Position numbers and translations under genes: made by a program. The notes beneath the pieces are model-generated. The model did not search any database. It saw only the letters and a list, made by a program, of their open reading frames with translations, and was not told the origin of the DNA. Positions 17,384-27,020 of a DNA stretch of 64,000 bases are shown here, one piece after another. The DNA comes from Gaoshiqia sp050178015 (GTDB taxonomy: Bacteria > Bacteroidota > Bacteroidia > Bacteroidales > Prolixibacteraceae), in assembly GCA_050178015.1 (NCBI GenBank), contig JBFXGM010000027.1, forward strand, positions 1 to 64,000, written 5' to 3'. Within the stretch, counting starts at the first letter, position 1; every line of letters starts with the position of its first letter.

Positions 17384-19567
17384 ATGAAGAATGAGCTAAC
17401 ACTAACCGAACAACTCCAGAAACACTTTGGTTTTGATCGGTTCAAAGGTCAGCAGGAAGAAGTAATAACCAGCGTTCTGGAAGGGAAGGATACCTTTGTG
17501 CTTATGCCTACCGGAGGCGGCAAGTCGCTTTGCTACCAATTACCGGCATTGATTATGGATGGAACGGCGATCGTTATCTCGCCCCTGATCGCCTTGATGA
17601 AAAACCAGGTGGACTCGATCCGCAGCTTCGGCACCGAAGACGGCATTGCCCACTTTCTGAACTCATCACTAACCAAACAAGCGATTCAACAAGTAAAAGA
17701 TGATGTTACCAACGGGAAAACCAAGCTGCTTTATGTAGCCCCCGAATCGCTCACCAAGCAGGAAAACGTGGATTTTCTGAAATCCGTAAAAATATCGTTT
17801 TATGCCATCGATGAGGCCCACTGCATCTCGGAATGGGGACACGATTTCCGCCCCGAGTACCGGCGCATCAGGCCCATCATCCAGGAAATCGGCAGCGCCC
17901 CCATCATTGCCCTCACGGCGACTGCTACGGCAAAAGTTCAGCACGACATTCAGAAAAACCTGGGCATGCTGGGCGCCAACGTTTTCAAAGCATCGTTTAA
18001 CCGCCCCAACCTGTATTATGCCCTGAAGCCAAAGGTGAAGCCGGAAACACAGATCATCCGTTTTATCAAGGAAAACGAAGGTAAATCGGGCATTATTTAT
18101 TGTCTGAGCCGGAAGAGAGTGGAAGAACTGGCCGAACTACTGACGGTAAACGGCATCAAGGCATTGCCTTATCATGCAGGAATGGACTCGGCCACACGCT
18201 CGGGCAACCAGGATAAATTTCTGATGGAAGAAGTTGATGTTATTGTGGCAACCATCGCCTTTGGAATGGGAATCGACAAACCCGACGTGCGCTTTGTGAT
18301 CCACTACGACATTCCGAAAAGCCTGGAGGGCTATTACCAGGAAACCGGGCGAGCCGGGCGCGATGGCGGCGAAGGCCAGTGCATCGCCTTCTATTCCTAC
18401 AAAGACATTCAGAAACTGGAAAAATTTATGCAGGGCAAGCCGGTTGCAGAACAAGAGATTGGTCGCCAATTATTGCTCGACACCGCTTCTTATGCCGAAT
18501 CGGCCATCTGCCGTCGCATTATCCTGCTGAATTATTTCGGTGAAACACTCGAAGAACCCTGCGGCAACTGCGACAACTGCCTGAACCCAAAAGAACAGGT
18601 GGAGGCCAGCGACGAAGTGCGCCGCGCCCTGCTGGCCATCCAGGAGGTAAAAGAAAAATACAAAGCCGAGCATATCTCCGATATCCTGACCGGCAAAATG
18701 ACTGCTGCCATTAAGTCGTTCCACCACGATGAGCTGGAAGCCTTCGGCAAGGGCGACGACCACAGCGCCCGTTTCTGGAACGCTGTTTTCCGCCAAAGCA
18801 TGATTGCCGGGCTCATCAGTAAGGACATCGAAAACTATGGATTGCTAAAACTGACTGAGAAAGGGATTGCCTTTATGGCCAAACCTGAGCCTTTCCTATT
18901 GGTGCGCAATCACAATTACGACGAGCTGGAGGAAGAATACACCTCCCTGAATGCACCGTCGGGAAGTGCGGTGGGCGATCCCGAACTGTTCGAAATGCTG
19001 AAGGACCTTCGAAAAAAAGTGGCAAAAAAACACAACCTGCCCCCTTTCGTGATTTTTCAGGACCCATCACTTTCTGATATGTCCATCCAATACCCGATCT
19101 CCATCGACGAACTGAAAAACATCCAGGGAGTGGGTGAAGGAAAGGCCAAACGCTACGGCGCCGAGTTTGTGACACTGATTAAATCGTATGTAGAAGACAA
19201 CGGCATTGAGCGGGCGCAGGACATGGTGGTGAAAACCGTGGCCAACAAATCAAAAATGAAGGTCTCCATTATTCAAAGTATCGACCGCAAACTCTCGCTT
19301 GATGACATTGCCGATTCGAAAGGCATTGAAATGGGCGAGCTGATTTCGGAACTGGAAGCAATTGTCAACTCGGGCACCAAAATCAACATTGATTATTATA
19401 TCGATGATTTGCTGGACGAAGACCACCAGGAAGAAGTCTATGACTATTTCCGGGAAGCCGAAGATGACTCCATCCAGGCAGCGCTCGACGAACTGGGCGA
19501 AGATGAATACTCCGAAGAAGAAATCCGGCTGATGCGCATCAAGTTTATGTCGGAAATGGGAAATTAA
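17384..19567 (+). CDS. recQ: ATP-dependent DNA helicase RecQ
   Basis: This 727-residue 3'-5' helicase acts in recombination and replication repair. Motif I is PTGGGKS (42-48), motif II DEAH (143-146), and motif VI QETGRAGRDG (319-328). The zinc site is Cys376, Cys393, Cys396, Cys399. A winged-helix RQC region follows, then an HRDC domain (about 520-605). The last 120 residues contain a helix-turn-helix-like stretch and a strongly acidic tail (Glu/Asp-rich). This makes it longer than E. coli RecQ (about 610) but usual for Bacteroidota. The gene stands alone with its own promoter and terminator. Confidence 0.96.
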   Translation: MKNELTLTEQLQKHFGFDRFKGQQEEVITSVLEGKDTFVLMPTGGGKSLCYQLPALIMDGTAIVISPLIALMKNQVDSIRSFGTEDGIAHFLNSSLTKQAIQQVKDDVTNGKTKLLYVAPESLTKQENVDFLKSVKISFYAIDEAHCISEWGHDFRPEYRRIRPIIQEIGSAPIIALTATATAKVQHDIQKNLGMLGANVFKASFNRPNLYYALKPKVKPETQIIRFIKENEGKSGIIYCLSRKRVEELAELLTVNGIKALPYHAGMDSATRSGNQDKFLMEEVDVIVATIAFGMGIDKPDVRFVIHYDIPKSLEGYYQETGRAGRDGGEGQCIAFYSYKDIQKLEKFMQGKPVAEQEIGRQLLLDTASYAESAICRRIILLNYFGETLEEPCGNCDNCLNPKEQVEASDEVRRALLAIQEVKEKYKAEHISDILTGKMTAAIKSFHHDELEAFGKGDDHSARFWNAVFRQSMIAGLISKDIENYGLLKLTEKGIAFMAKPEPFLLVRNHNYDELEEEYTSLNAPSGSAVGDPELFEMLKDLRKKVAKKHNLPPFVIFQDPSLSDMSIQYPISIDELKNIQGVGEGKAKRYGAEFVTLIKSYVEDNGIERAQDMVVKTVANKSKMKVSIIQSIDRKLSLDDIADSKGIEMGELISELEAIVNSGTKINIDYYIDDLLDEDHQEEVYDYFREAEDDSIQAALDELGEDEYSEEEIRLMRIKFMSEMGN

Positions 19568-19582
19568 ACCAAACCATATCAA

Positions 19583-19610
19583 AAGCGGCTGATCATCTGA
19601 CCAGCCGCTT
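19583..19610. terminator. Bidirectional terminator between recQ and aminotransferase
   Basis: A 9-base perfect stem AAGCGGCTG/CAGCCGCTT with a 10-base loop is followed by ATCTTTTTTA on the plus strand and TTTTGATATGG on the minus strand. It serves the two convergent genes. Confidence 0.8.
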
Positions 19611-19626
19611 ATCTTTTTTATCGTAT

Positions 19627-20838
19627 CTATTCGTGATTCCGGTATTTTCTTCCGGGATAAACTTTTAAGGCTTCTTCCAGAATTTTAAGGGCCTTGCCCA
19701 GCTCTTTTTTCTTCAGCACGTAGGCAATGCGCACTTCATCCTTCCCATAGCCTGGTGTGGTATAAAAGCCGGTTGCCGGAGCTAAAAAGATGGTTTCGTT
19801 TTCATATTGAAACTCTTCGAGCAACCACGCACAAAACTTATCAGAATCATCAACCGGAAGTCGGGCCACCGTATAAAAAGCGCCCATCGGAATAGGCGAG
19901 TAAACACCGTCAATGCGGTTGAGCCCGTCAATCAAAAACTTGCGCCGATCCACATACTCGTTGTACGAGTCCATCAAATACGTTTCGGTTTCTTCGAGCG
20001 ATGCCTCGGCAGCAATTTGCCCAATCAATGGCGGACTGAGCCGGGCCTGGCAAAATTTCATCACATTACGCCGCACTTCCTTGTTCTTGGTAATCAGTGC
20101 CCCCACCCGGATACCACATTCGCTGTAACGTTTCGATACCGAGTCGATCAGGATGACATTCTGCTCAATCCCTTCCAGGTGAAAAGCCGAAATATACGGA
20201 GCGCCGGTATAGCAGAACTCACGGTAAACTTCGTCCGAAAACAGGTACAAGTCGTATTTCTTAACCAGGTCGCGAATTTCATTCATTTCCGACTGGGTAT
20301 ATAAATAACCGGTCGGGTTGTTCGGGTTGCAAATCATGAACCCTTTTGTTTTTGGAGTGATCAGCTTCTCAAACTCCTCCATGGGCGGAAGGGCAAAACC
20401 TTCTTCAATTTTTGCAGGGATCGACTTAATAACCGCGCCCGCCACAATGGCAAATGCTTCGTAGTTGGCGTAGGCCGGCTCGGGCACAATAATTTCATCG
20501 CCCGGATCGAGGCACGACATAAACGCGAAGGTTACCGCCTCGCTGCCGCCCGCCGTTACGATGATGTCCTCCACATCAACATCAATTTTGAACTTGTGGT
20601 AGTATTTCGCCAGTTTCTGCCGAAACGACAAAACACCTTCACTTGGACTGTATTCCAGAATCTTTCTGTCAATACTCCGGATAGCATCGAGTGCACGCTG
20701 TGGAGTTGGCAGGTCGGGCTGACCAATATTTAAATGGTACACTTTACGGCCCATCTCTTTCGCTTTGTTGGCTAGCGGAACGAGTTTCCTGATAGGCGAA
20801 TCAGGCATTTTATTACCCCGTATCGATGTGCTTGGCAT
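19627..20838 (-). CDS. Class I/II pyridoxal-phosphate aminotransferase
   Basis: This 403-residue fold-type I aminotransferase has NPNNPTG (171-177) with the PLP-ring Asn. Asp202 and Tyr205 (SDEVY) bind the cofactor, Lys236 (SVSKRYS) forms the internal aldimine, and Arg244 or the C-terminal Arg binds the substrate carboxylate. The AspC-like group (class I gamma) fits best. The substrate could be aspartate, aromatic or branched amino acids and is not decided by sequence. It faces recQ tail to tail and has its own upstream -7 box. Confidence 0.85.
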   Translation of the reverse strand: MPSTSIRGNKMPDSPIRKLVPLANKAKEMGRKVYHLNIGQPDLPTPQRALDAIRSIDRKILEYSPSEGVLSFRQKLAKYYHKFKIDVDVEDIIVTAGGSEAVTFAFMSCLDPGDEIIVPEPAYANYEAFAIVAGAVIKSIPAKIEEGFALPPMEEFEKLITPKTKGFMICNPNNPTGYLYTQSEMNEIRDLVKKYDLYLFSDEVYREFCYTGAPYISAFHLEGIEQNVILIDSVSKRYSECGIRVGALITKNKEVRRNVMKFCQARLSPPLIGQIAAEASLEETETYLMDSYNEYVDRRKFLIDGLNRIDGVYSPIPMGAFYTVARLPVDDSDKFCAWLLEEFQYENETIFLAPATGFYTTPGYGKDEVRIAYVLKKKELGKALKILEEALKVYPGRKYRNHE

Positions 20839-20866
20839 AATTGAAAAAAATTTTTTGCTAGGTCGG

Positions 20867-20874
20867 CAAATATA
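20867..20874 (-). promoter_or_regulatory. -7 promoter box of the aminotransferase
   Basis: The minus strand reads TATATTTG, matching TAnnTTTG, 29 bases upstream of the ATG at 20838. Confidence 0.5.
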
Positions 20875-21058
20875 CGATTAACAATTCTAAATAAAAATCA
20901 GTGTATCGTCTTAAAATTGAAATATTAATTCACCTGCTGGTTTTAATTTGTTAGCACCAACCGATACAACTCATTTAAACCCGGCAAACGCAAGCTAACT
21001 ATTTGGCGTTGGGGGAATTTCTTGTTGGTTTATCATGTTTTTCACCCAACCGTTCGTC

Positions 21059-21066
21059 TATTTTTG
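21059..21066 (+). promoter_or_regulatory. -7 promoter box of ald
   Basis: TATTTTTG matches TAnnTTTG, 30 bases before the chosen ald ATG at 21096. This also argues against the longer frame that starts at 21003, since that start lies upstream of the promoter. Confidence 0.5.
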
Positions 21067-21095
21067 AAGCAAAAGGAATACTAAAACTTGCAGTT

Positions 21096-22208
21096 ATGAT
21101 TATTGGAGTACCAAAGGAAATCAAGAATAATGAAAACCGGGTGGCCCTGACACCGGCCGGTGCTGCCGAGCTGACCAAACGCGGTCACGAAGTTTATGTG
21201 CAAACAACGGCAGGTAATGGCAGTGGTTTTTCTGATGAGGACTACCTGTCCGCCGGGGCCAAAATGCTTCCCACCATCGAAGAAGTGTATGGCATCGCTG
21301 AAATGATTATCAAGGTAAAGGAGCCCATCGCCCGCGAATATCCACTGATCAAAAAGGGACAGATCCTTTACACCTATTTCCATTTTGCTTCTTCGGAGGA
21401 ACTGACCAACGCCATGATTGGAAACGGATCGGTTTGTTTGGCCTACGAAACCGTTGAACTGGACGACCGTTCGCTGCCACTGCTGGTCCCCATGTCGGAA
21501 GTGGCCGGGCGCATGTCCATTCAGGAAGGCGCAAAATACCTGGAAAAAACGTATGGCGGTTACGGGGTACTGCTGGGCGGGGTGCCGGGGGTACCGCCAG
21601 CCAAAGTACTGATCATCGGGGGAGGCATTGTGGGTACCGAAGCAGCCAAAATGGCTGCCGGATTGGGCGCCGATACTACCATCATGGACGTGAACCTGAA
21701 GCGTCTGCGCTACCTTGACGACATCATGCCGGCCAACGTGAAAACCATGATGAGCAACGAGTACAACATCCGCGAGATGGTGAAAACCCACGACGTGATT
21801 GTTGGCGCGGTGCTGATCCCGGGGGCCAAAGCCCCGAAATTGGTTACCCGCGATATGATCCCGACCATGCGCCCGGGAACTGTGCTGGTGGACGTGGCCG
21901 TTGACCAGGGGGGCTGTTTCGAAACCACCCAGGCCACCACTCACGAACATCCCACTTTTGTGATTGACGACGTGATTCATTACTGCGTTGCCAACATGCC
22001 GGGGGCTGTACCGCGCACCTCAACCATCGCTTTGACAAACGCAACATTACCATACGCTATCCAGCTTGCCAACAAGGGGTGGAAGCAAGCCTGCAAAGAT
22101 AGCCTTCCTTTAAGAAAAGGGTTAAATGTAGTTGGCGGGAAAGTCGTTTACGATGGCGTGGCCGAAGCATTCGGCCTGCCCCACGTTCCTGTTGATTCCG
22201 TTTTGTAA
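21096..22208 (+). CDS. ald: Alanine dehydrogenase
   Basis: This 370-residue NAD-dependent enzyme interconverts L-alanine and pyruvate plus ammonia. Residues Arg15, Lys75, His96 and Asp270 sit at the positions known as catalytic and pyruvate-binding in characterised Ald. The nucleotide fold has GGGIVGTEAAKMA (175-187). Start 21096 gives MIIGVPKEIK, the family N-terminus. The 31 residues upstream in frame are not family-like. The downstream hairpin terminator makes this a single-gene unit. With glutamine synthetase nearby it suggests active ammonia handling, which is inference. Confidence 0.95.
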   Translation: MIIGVPKEIKNNENRVALTPAGAAELTKRGHEVYVQTTAGNGSGFSDEDYLSAGAKMLPTIEEVYGIAEMIIKVKEPIAREYPLIKKGQILYTYFHFASSEELTNAMIGNGSVCLAYETVELDDRSLPLLVPMSEVAGRMSIQEGAKYLEKTYGGYGVLLGGVPGVPPAKVLIIGGGIVGTEAAKMAAGLGADTTIMDVNLKRLRYLDDIMPANVKTMMSNEYNIREMVKTHDVIVGAVLIPGAKAPKLVTRDMIPTMRPGTVLVDVAVDQGGCFETTQATTHEHPTFVIDDVIHYCVANMPGAVPRTSTIALTNATLPYAIQLANKGWKQACKDSLPLRKGLNVVGGKVVYDGVAEAFGLPHVPVDSVL

Positions 22209-22233
22209 TTTTTGAGGAGTTATTCTGAAGAGG

Positions 22234-22253
22234 CCCTGCCCGAAACGGCAGGG
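22234..22253 (+). terminator. Terminator of ald
   Basis: Stem CCCTGCC/GGCAGGG with a 6-base loop is followed by TTTTTTC, 25 bases after the ald stop. Confidence 0.9.
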
Positions 22254-22277
22254 TTTTTTCGTTTCCGTATTTTTGTA

Positions 22278-22670
22278 CTATCGCTTTAGCCTGGCATGGG
22301 ACAATAATATTCCATGTTCAATGACCTCAATGGCCTTGTAAAGCTCATACTGACAAATCACCGAATCATGCTTGCCCTTGCAGGTTTTCCCTTCCGGGTC
22401 ATCGTGATACAAATCCCGCAATACCGGCAAAGCCTTTTCCGACCGGATCTGGCCAAGCGTCCACACAGCCAGGTGTGTCCGATCGCCAGCCGGATTACTT
22501 TCGTCGAGCAAAAAAGCGATCAACGCTTCCTCTGCCGTTCCGCCATATTCCTGTTGAGCAATGGTGATATTTTCTTTGGCACAGCAATCAATCCAAATAT
22601 AAGCCGCTACCAATGTACCGAAAAGCAATACAACAATACCAATGGCCGACAACAACATGATGCGCTTCAT
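22278..22670 (-). CDS. Small membrane-anchored protein, possible HEAT-like repeat
   Basis: This 130-residue protein has one N-terminal membrane segment (about 5-27) and a short outside domain with four cysteines. The helical pattern AVWTLGQIRSEKALPVLRDL (about 67-86) resembles one HEAT/PBS-lyase repeat, a protein-interaction fold. I do not recognise the family. It lies convergent to ald and downstream of the MacB-type permease on the same strand, 180 bases away. Codon use is like its neighbours. Confidence 0.7.
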   Translation of the reverse strand: MKRIMLLSAIGIVVLLFGTLVAAYIWIDCCAKENITIAQQEYGGTAEEALIAFLLDESNPAGDRTHLAVWTLGQIRSEKALPVLRDLYHDDPEGKTCKGKHDSVICQYELYKAIEVIEHGILLSHARLKR

Positions 22671-22850
22671 AACTTGATTTTTTCAGACTGTCAATTTTAC
22701 GAACTTGGAACACAGCAGGTTCCGAATAATGTCCGGATTTGTAAATTCGAAAAGGATAAGATTGAACGATCGAAGGACCCCGGCACTATCCGTCTTTTTC
22801 TCCTTGACAACGCCGACTGAAATTTATGAACCCAACGTTGAACCCGGAAA

Positions 22851-24104
22851 TCATACCGCGTTCATTGCATTTACCGGGTCGAGGCGGGCAGCCGTGAGGG
22901 CCGGCATAAAACCGGAAATCAGCCCGATAACGCCCGACACCAACAGGCCCAGCACCACGTTGCCCATGCTGAGAATCAAGGTTAGGTCGCTCACCGCCCG
23001 AACGATGCCCGTGCCCGCAAAAACCAGCAAAAGCCCAACAACCCCGCCCAGCAACGACAAGATGACGGCCTCGAAAATAAACTCCAGCAAGATAAAATAA
23101 CGCTTCGCACCCAGCGATTTCTGAATGCCAATAATGTGTGTACGTTCTTTCACCGACACAAACATGATATTGGCAATACCAAAACCACCCACCAGAATGC
23201 TAAAACCGCCAATGACGGTGCCGGCCAGATTAAATACTTTAAAAAAGGCGTCGAAGCGCGTCGAGATCACGCTCACCTCATTCAGAGCAAAATCGTTTTC
23301 CTCCATAGGTTTCAGGCGGTGAAGTGTGCGCATAATACCTTCCAGCTCGGCCATGAACTGGTCGCCATCCACGTTGGGGCGGGCTTTTACGTTGATGGTC
23401 TGCCCCATGTCGCGGTTGCGGAAATCAACCATATTGGCAGCGTACCCCACCGGAATCTGGATCAACTTATCCATGCTGGTACCAAACATATCAGCGCCCT
23501 TTCGTCTATAACTGCCAATCACATAAAACCGGTGTCCCTGTATTTTGATCTCTTTGCCCACCGGGCTGCGCCCGTCAAACAGGCGGTCAACCAGTTCGCT
23601 GCCCACCACGGTCAAAGCCATGCCCGAGCGCATTTCCGCTTCGGTATAATACCGTCCGTACTCAATATCCACGCTCCAGGTGTCCATCAAATCGTACGTG
23701 GTAGCCAGCACGGAGATGTCATCGGCCTTGGCGTTACCGTATTGAACGGTACTGTTGAGGCCAACGAAAAAGACCACATGCTGCGACAAGGTCGCTTGCC
23801 TGGCAATCGCCTCAGCGTCCTCCACCTTAGGCACCGGCCGGTTCAGGTATTTCCACCAGGGATATTCGTTTTCTCCCTCGGGCGGGGTCCAGGGCCATTT
23901 CTGAATAAATACCATGTTGTTGCCCAAGGTATTCAGGTTTTCACGAATGTAGCTTTCCAGGGAGTCGATAACAGTAAACACCGAAATGATGGCAAAAATA
24001 CCAATCGTAATCCCCAAAAGCGACAAAAACGTGCGGAGCTTGTTGCCACGCAACGAGTTGCCCGCAAAGAATAAACTCTCAAGTATCAACCGGAATAACA
24101 GCAT
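22851..24104 (-). CDS. MacB-type ABC permease, orphan
   Basis: This 417-residue FtsX/MacB-like permease has one membrane segment near 20-45, a periplasmic core (about 55-280) and three C-terminal segments (about 290-315, 345-370, 385-405). Motifs are LRTFLSLLGITIGIFAIISV and RTHIIGIQKSLGAKRYFIL. No ATPase or adaptor gene adjoins it, so the ATPase must be encoded elsewhere. It differs clearly from the permease at 4323-5699 in the core region and has its own operator-free upstream region shared with divergent purH. Confidence 0.88.
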   Translation of the reverse strand: MLLFRLILESLFFAGNSLRGNKLRTFLSLLGITIGIFAIISVFTVIDSLESYIRENLNTLGNNMVFIQKWPWTPPEGENEYPWWKYLNRPVPKVEDAEAIARQATLSQHVVFFVGLNSTVQYGNAKADDISVLATTYDLMDTWSVDIEYGRYYTEAEMRSGMALTVVGSELVDRLFDGRSPVGKEIKIQGHRFYVIGSYRRKGADMFGTSMDKLIQIPVGYAANMVDFRNRDMGQTINVKARPNVDGDQFMAELEGIMRTLHRLKPMEENDFALNEVSVISTRFDAFFKVFNLAGTVIGGFSILVGGFGIANIMFVSVKERTHIIGIQKSLGAKRYFILLEFIFEAVILSLLGGVVGLLLVFAGTGIVRAVSDLTLILSMGNVVLGLLVSGVIGLISGFMPALTAARLDPVNAMNAV

Positions 24105-24292
24105 AGCCCCTGAATTTACCGTTAAAGTTAAACGATTTCGGAATGGTGTGCTGCGTTTTCAGTTGATAAAATTGTCGTCGCCTACCCTACCGGATAACTA
24201 CCAGCCTTAGCCACCCGAAAATACTGTTTATTTTTCTCAGAAGAAATTTCTGAAATGGCGATAGGAGAAACAAAAAAACCAACCGATTTTAT

Positions 24293-24300
24293 TATCTTTG
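24293..24300 (+). promoter_or_regulatory. -7 promoter box of purH operon
   Basis: TATCTTTG is an exact TAnnTTTG match, 24 bases before the purH ATG. The upstream 190 bases hold no gene. Confidence 0.5.
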
Positions 24301-24324
24301 CGCATCAATCTCAAAAGACTATAA

Positions 24325-25917
24325 ATGAAGGATTTAAAAAAGATTAAGTCAGCACTGATTTCCGTTTATCATAAGGACAAATTAGACATTATCGTAAAGA
24401 AACTGGATGAGCTGGGCGTTCAACTTTATTCTACAGGAGGAACGCAGTCTTTTATTGAAAGTTTAGGGGTAGCTGTTACCGCCGTTGAAGACCTCACCGG
24501 GTATCCGTCCATCTTGGGCGGGCGTGTAAAAACCCTTCACCCCAAAGTATTTGGCGGCATCTTGAACCGTCGCGAAAACACAGGCGACCAGCAGCAAATC
24601 GCCCAATACGAAATCCCCGAAATCGACTTGGTAATTGTCGATCTGTACCCGTTTGAAGAAACAGTGGCTTCGGGAGCTTCAGAAGACGACATTATTGAAA
24701 AAATCGATATTGGCGGCATCGCCCTGATTCGCGGGGCAGCCAAAAACTTCAACGACGTGATCATCCTCTCGTCGCGCGATCAGTACGAAGAGTTCATCGC
24801 CCTGCTAAATGAAAAGAACGGCGAAAGCTCATTGGAAGATCGGAAAGCCTTTGCCCGCAAAGCGTTTGCCACCTCATCTCATTACGACTCTGCCATCTTC
24901 AACTACTTTAACGGTGGCGGCATTACCGACAAAAACCGCATCAGCCTGAACGACGGACAAATGTTGCGTTACGGCGAAAACCCGCACCAGTCGGCTACGT
25001 TCTATAAATTCAGCAATGCCCAATCGGATGTGACCCTGGCCAATGCGCAGGTACTGCAAGGCAAGGAACTTTCGTACAACAACCTGCTGGATGCCGATGC
25101 TGCCTGGAAATCGGCCAGCGATGCATACCACGCCGTTACGCACATCGAAAATAAAGTGGCCGTTTCGGTCATCAAACACCTCAATCCATGCGGGTTGGCG
25201 GTAACCGACAATATCCTGAAGTCGCTCAACCTGGCTTGGGAAGGCGACCCTATCAGCGCGTTTGGCAGCATTATTTGCTTCACTGGCACGGTTACCAAAG
25301 AAGTGGCCGAATGGTTTGGCAAAAAGTTCGTTGAGATCATCATTGCCCCGGAGTTCACAGCCGAGGCGCTCGAAATATTCGAAAAGAAGAAAAACCTGCG
25401 CTTGCTGGTTACCCCGGTGAAAGCCGAAACCACCGGCGAAAAACTGTTCCGCTCCATCAGTGGCGGCATGTTGGTGCAGGATGAAGACGAAGGTATGGAT
25501 GCCGAATTTAAAAATGTCACCAAAATACAGTTCGACAACAATAAAATGAACTTGGCCAAGTTTGGTATTACAGCGTGCAAACACCTCAAGAGTAATGCCA
25601 TCGCGTTGGTAACCCAAAACAGCGACGGTTCGTTCTGGCTGACCGGCGCCGGCATGGGACAGCCCAACCGGTTGGACAGCCTCCGCCAGTTGACCATTCC
25701 CCGTTTCAACATGAAAGAAGGGATCAACATTGAAGAAGCCGTACTGATTTCAGATGCATTCTTCCCCTTCCGCGACAGCATTGAAGCGGCCAACGAATTT
25801 GGTGTAAAATATATCGTGGAGCCCGGCGGCAGCATCCGCGATGAAGAGGTAATCGAAGCTTGTGACGAATTTGGGATTGCCATGCTGTTTACCGGCCGCC
25901 GTCACTTTAAACATTAA
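24325..25917 (+). CDS. purH: Bifunctional AICAR formyltransferase/IMP cyclohydrolase
   Basis: This 530-residue enzyme performs the last two steps of IMP synthesis. The N-terminal MGS-like cyclohydrolase domain spans about 1-190, with STGGT (37-41) and GRVKTLHP (66-73). The C-terminal transformylase has the KHLNPCG motif, with Lys284 and His285 as the likely catalytic pair. Length equals the family norm. It is followed after 48 bases by mreB without a terminator, so purH may be cotranscribed with the cell-shape genes. Confidence 0.97.
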   Translation: MKDLKKIKSALISVYHKDKLDIIVKKLDELGVQLYSTGGTQSFIESLGVAVTAVEDLTGYPSILGGRVKTLHPKVFGGILNRRENTGDQQQIAQYEIPEIDLVIVDLYPFEETVASGASEDDIIEKIDIGGIALIRGAAKNFNDVIILSSRDQYEEFIALLNEKNGESSLEDRKAFARKAFATSSHYDSAIFNYFNGGGITDKNRISLNDGQMLRYGENPHQSATFYKFSNAQSDVTLANAQVLQGKELSYNNLLDADAAWKSASDAYHAVTHIENKVAVSVIKHLNPCGLAVTDNILKSLNLAWEGDPISAFGSIICFTGTVTKEVAEWFGKKFVEIIIAPEFTAEALEIFEKKKNLRLLVTPVKAETTGEKLFRSISGGMLVQDEDEGMDAEFKNVTKIQFDNNKMNLAKFGITACKHLKSNAIALVTQNSDGSFWLTGAGMGQPNRLDSLRQLTIPRFNMKEGINIEEAVLISDAFFPFRDSIEAANEFGVKYIVEPGGSIRDEEVIEACDEFGIAMLFTGRRHFKH

Positions 25918-25965
25918 AAAAAGGAAAGTCTGTAAAAGGACCCGGAAATAGAAGGAGAATTAAAC

Positions 25966-26988
25966 ATGGGATTGTTTTCGTTTTTAACCCAGGAAATTGC
26001 AATTGACCTTGGAACGGCCAACACAATCATCATTCAGAATGATAAAATTGTGCTGGACGAGCCCTCGGTGGTAACCATTGACCTGAAGACGGAGAAGTTG
26101 GTGGCCATTGGCGAAAAAGCCCGCCAGATGCAGGGAAAAACACATGCCAACCTGAAAACCATCAGGCCCCTGCGCGATGGTGTAATTGCCGACTTTAACG
26201 CCGCCGAACAGATGATTCGGGGCATGATTAAAATGATCAACCCCAAATCACGATGGTTCTCGCCTTCGCTGAAAATGGTGGTGTGCATCCCATCGGGGTC
26301 AACCGAAGTTGAAATACGTGCGGTGCGCGACTCATCCGAACATGCCGGCGGACGCGAAGTATATATGATTTACGAACCCATGGCCGCCGCCATTGGCATT
26401 GGCCTGGACGTGGAAGCACCCGAAGGTAACATGATTGTGGACATTGGCGGGGGAACAACCGAAATCGCAGTGATTTCACTGGGCGGAATCGTTACCAACA
26501 AATCGATCCGCATTGCCGGCGATGACCTGACCGCAGACATCATGGAGTATATGCGCCATCAGCACAACATCAAAATTGGTGAACGCACAGCCGAAGAAAT
26601 CAAGATCAACGTGGGTTCGGCACTTTCGCAACTCGAAAATCCGCCCAACGATTATATCGTACAAGGCCCCAACCAGATGACTGCCCTGCCTATTGAGGTG
26701 CCTGTTTCGTACCAGGAGATTTCACATTGTCTGGAGAAATCCATTTCGAAAATAGAAACGGCCGTGTTGAGCGCCCTGGAACAAACGCCACCCGAACTTT
26801 ATTCGGACATTGTTACCAAGGGGATTTACCTGGCGGGCGGTGGTGCTCTGTTGCGTGGTCTCGACAAACGTTTATCCGAAAAAATCAACATTCCTTTCCG
26901 TGTGGCCGAAGACCCTTTACGGGCAGTAGCACGCGGTACCGGAATTGCCCTTAAAAATGTTGACAAATTCTCCTTCCTGATCAGGTAA
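25966..26988 (+). CDS. mreB: Rod-shape-determining protein MreB
   Basis: This 340-residue actin-like ATPase forms membrane-bound filaments that direct lateral wall synthesis. Phosphate loop 1 is DLGTANT, phosphate loop 2 DIGGGTTEIAV, and the adenosine motif AGGGALLRGLD. An N-terminal amphipathic start (GLFSFLTQEI) is suited to membrane contact. GGAG lies upstream of the ATG. It heads the five-gene run mreB-mreC-mreD-mrdA-rodA, so the window suggests a rod-shaped cell. Confidence 0.97.
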   Translation: MGLFSFLTQEIAIDLGTANTIIIQNDKIVLDEPSVVTIDLKTEKLVAIGEKARQMQGKTHANLKTIRPLRDGVIADFNAAEQMIRGMIKMINPKSRWFSPSLKMVVCIPSGSTEVEIRAVRDSSEHAGGREVYMIYEPMAAAIGIGLDVEAPEGNMIVDIGGGTTEIAVISLGGIVTNKSIRIAGDDLTADIMEYMRHQHNIKIGERTAEEIKINVGSALSQLENPPNDYIVQGPNQMTALPIEVPVSYQEISHCLEKSISKIETAVLSALEQTPPELYSDIVTKGIYLAGGGALLRGLDKRLSEKINIPFRVAEDPLRAVARGTGIALKNVDKFSFLIR

Positions 26989-27020
26989 ACCTGAACAGGA
27001 GGGGGCAAACCTTCCTGTAA

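Noticed and set aside
21081..21980. Long open frame (299 codons) on the minus strand inside ald
   Set aside because: It is fully antisense to a gene with all catalytic residues in place, has His/Gln/Phe-rich composition typical of a mirrored frame, and shows no motif or start signal.
23136..24074. 312-codon plus-strand frame opposite the orphan permease
   Set aside because: It is a mirror of a clear MacB-type permease. The product is His/Asn/Arg-rich with no membrane, signal or domain features.
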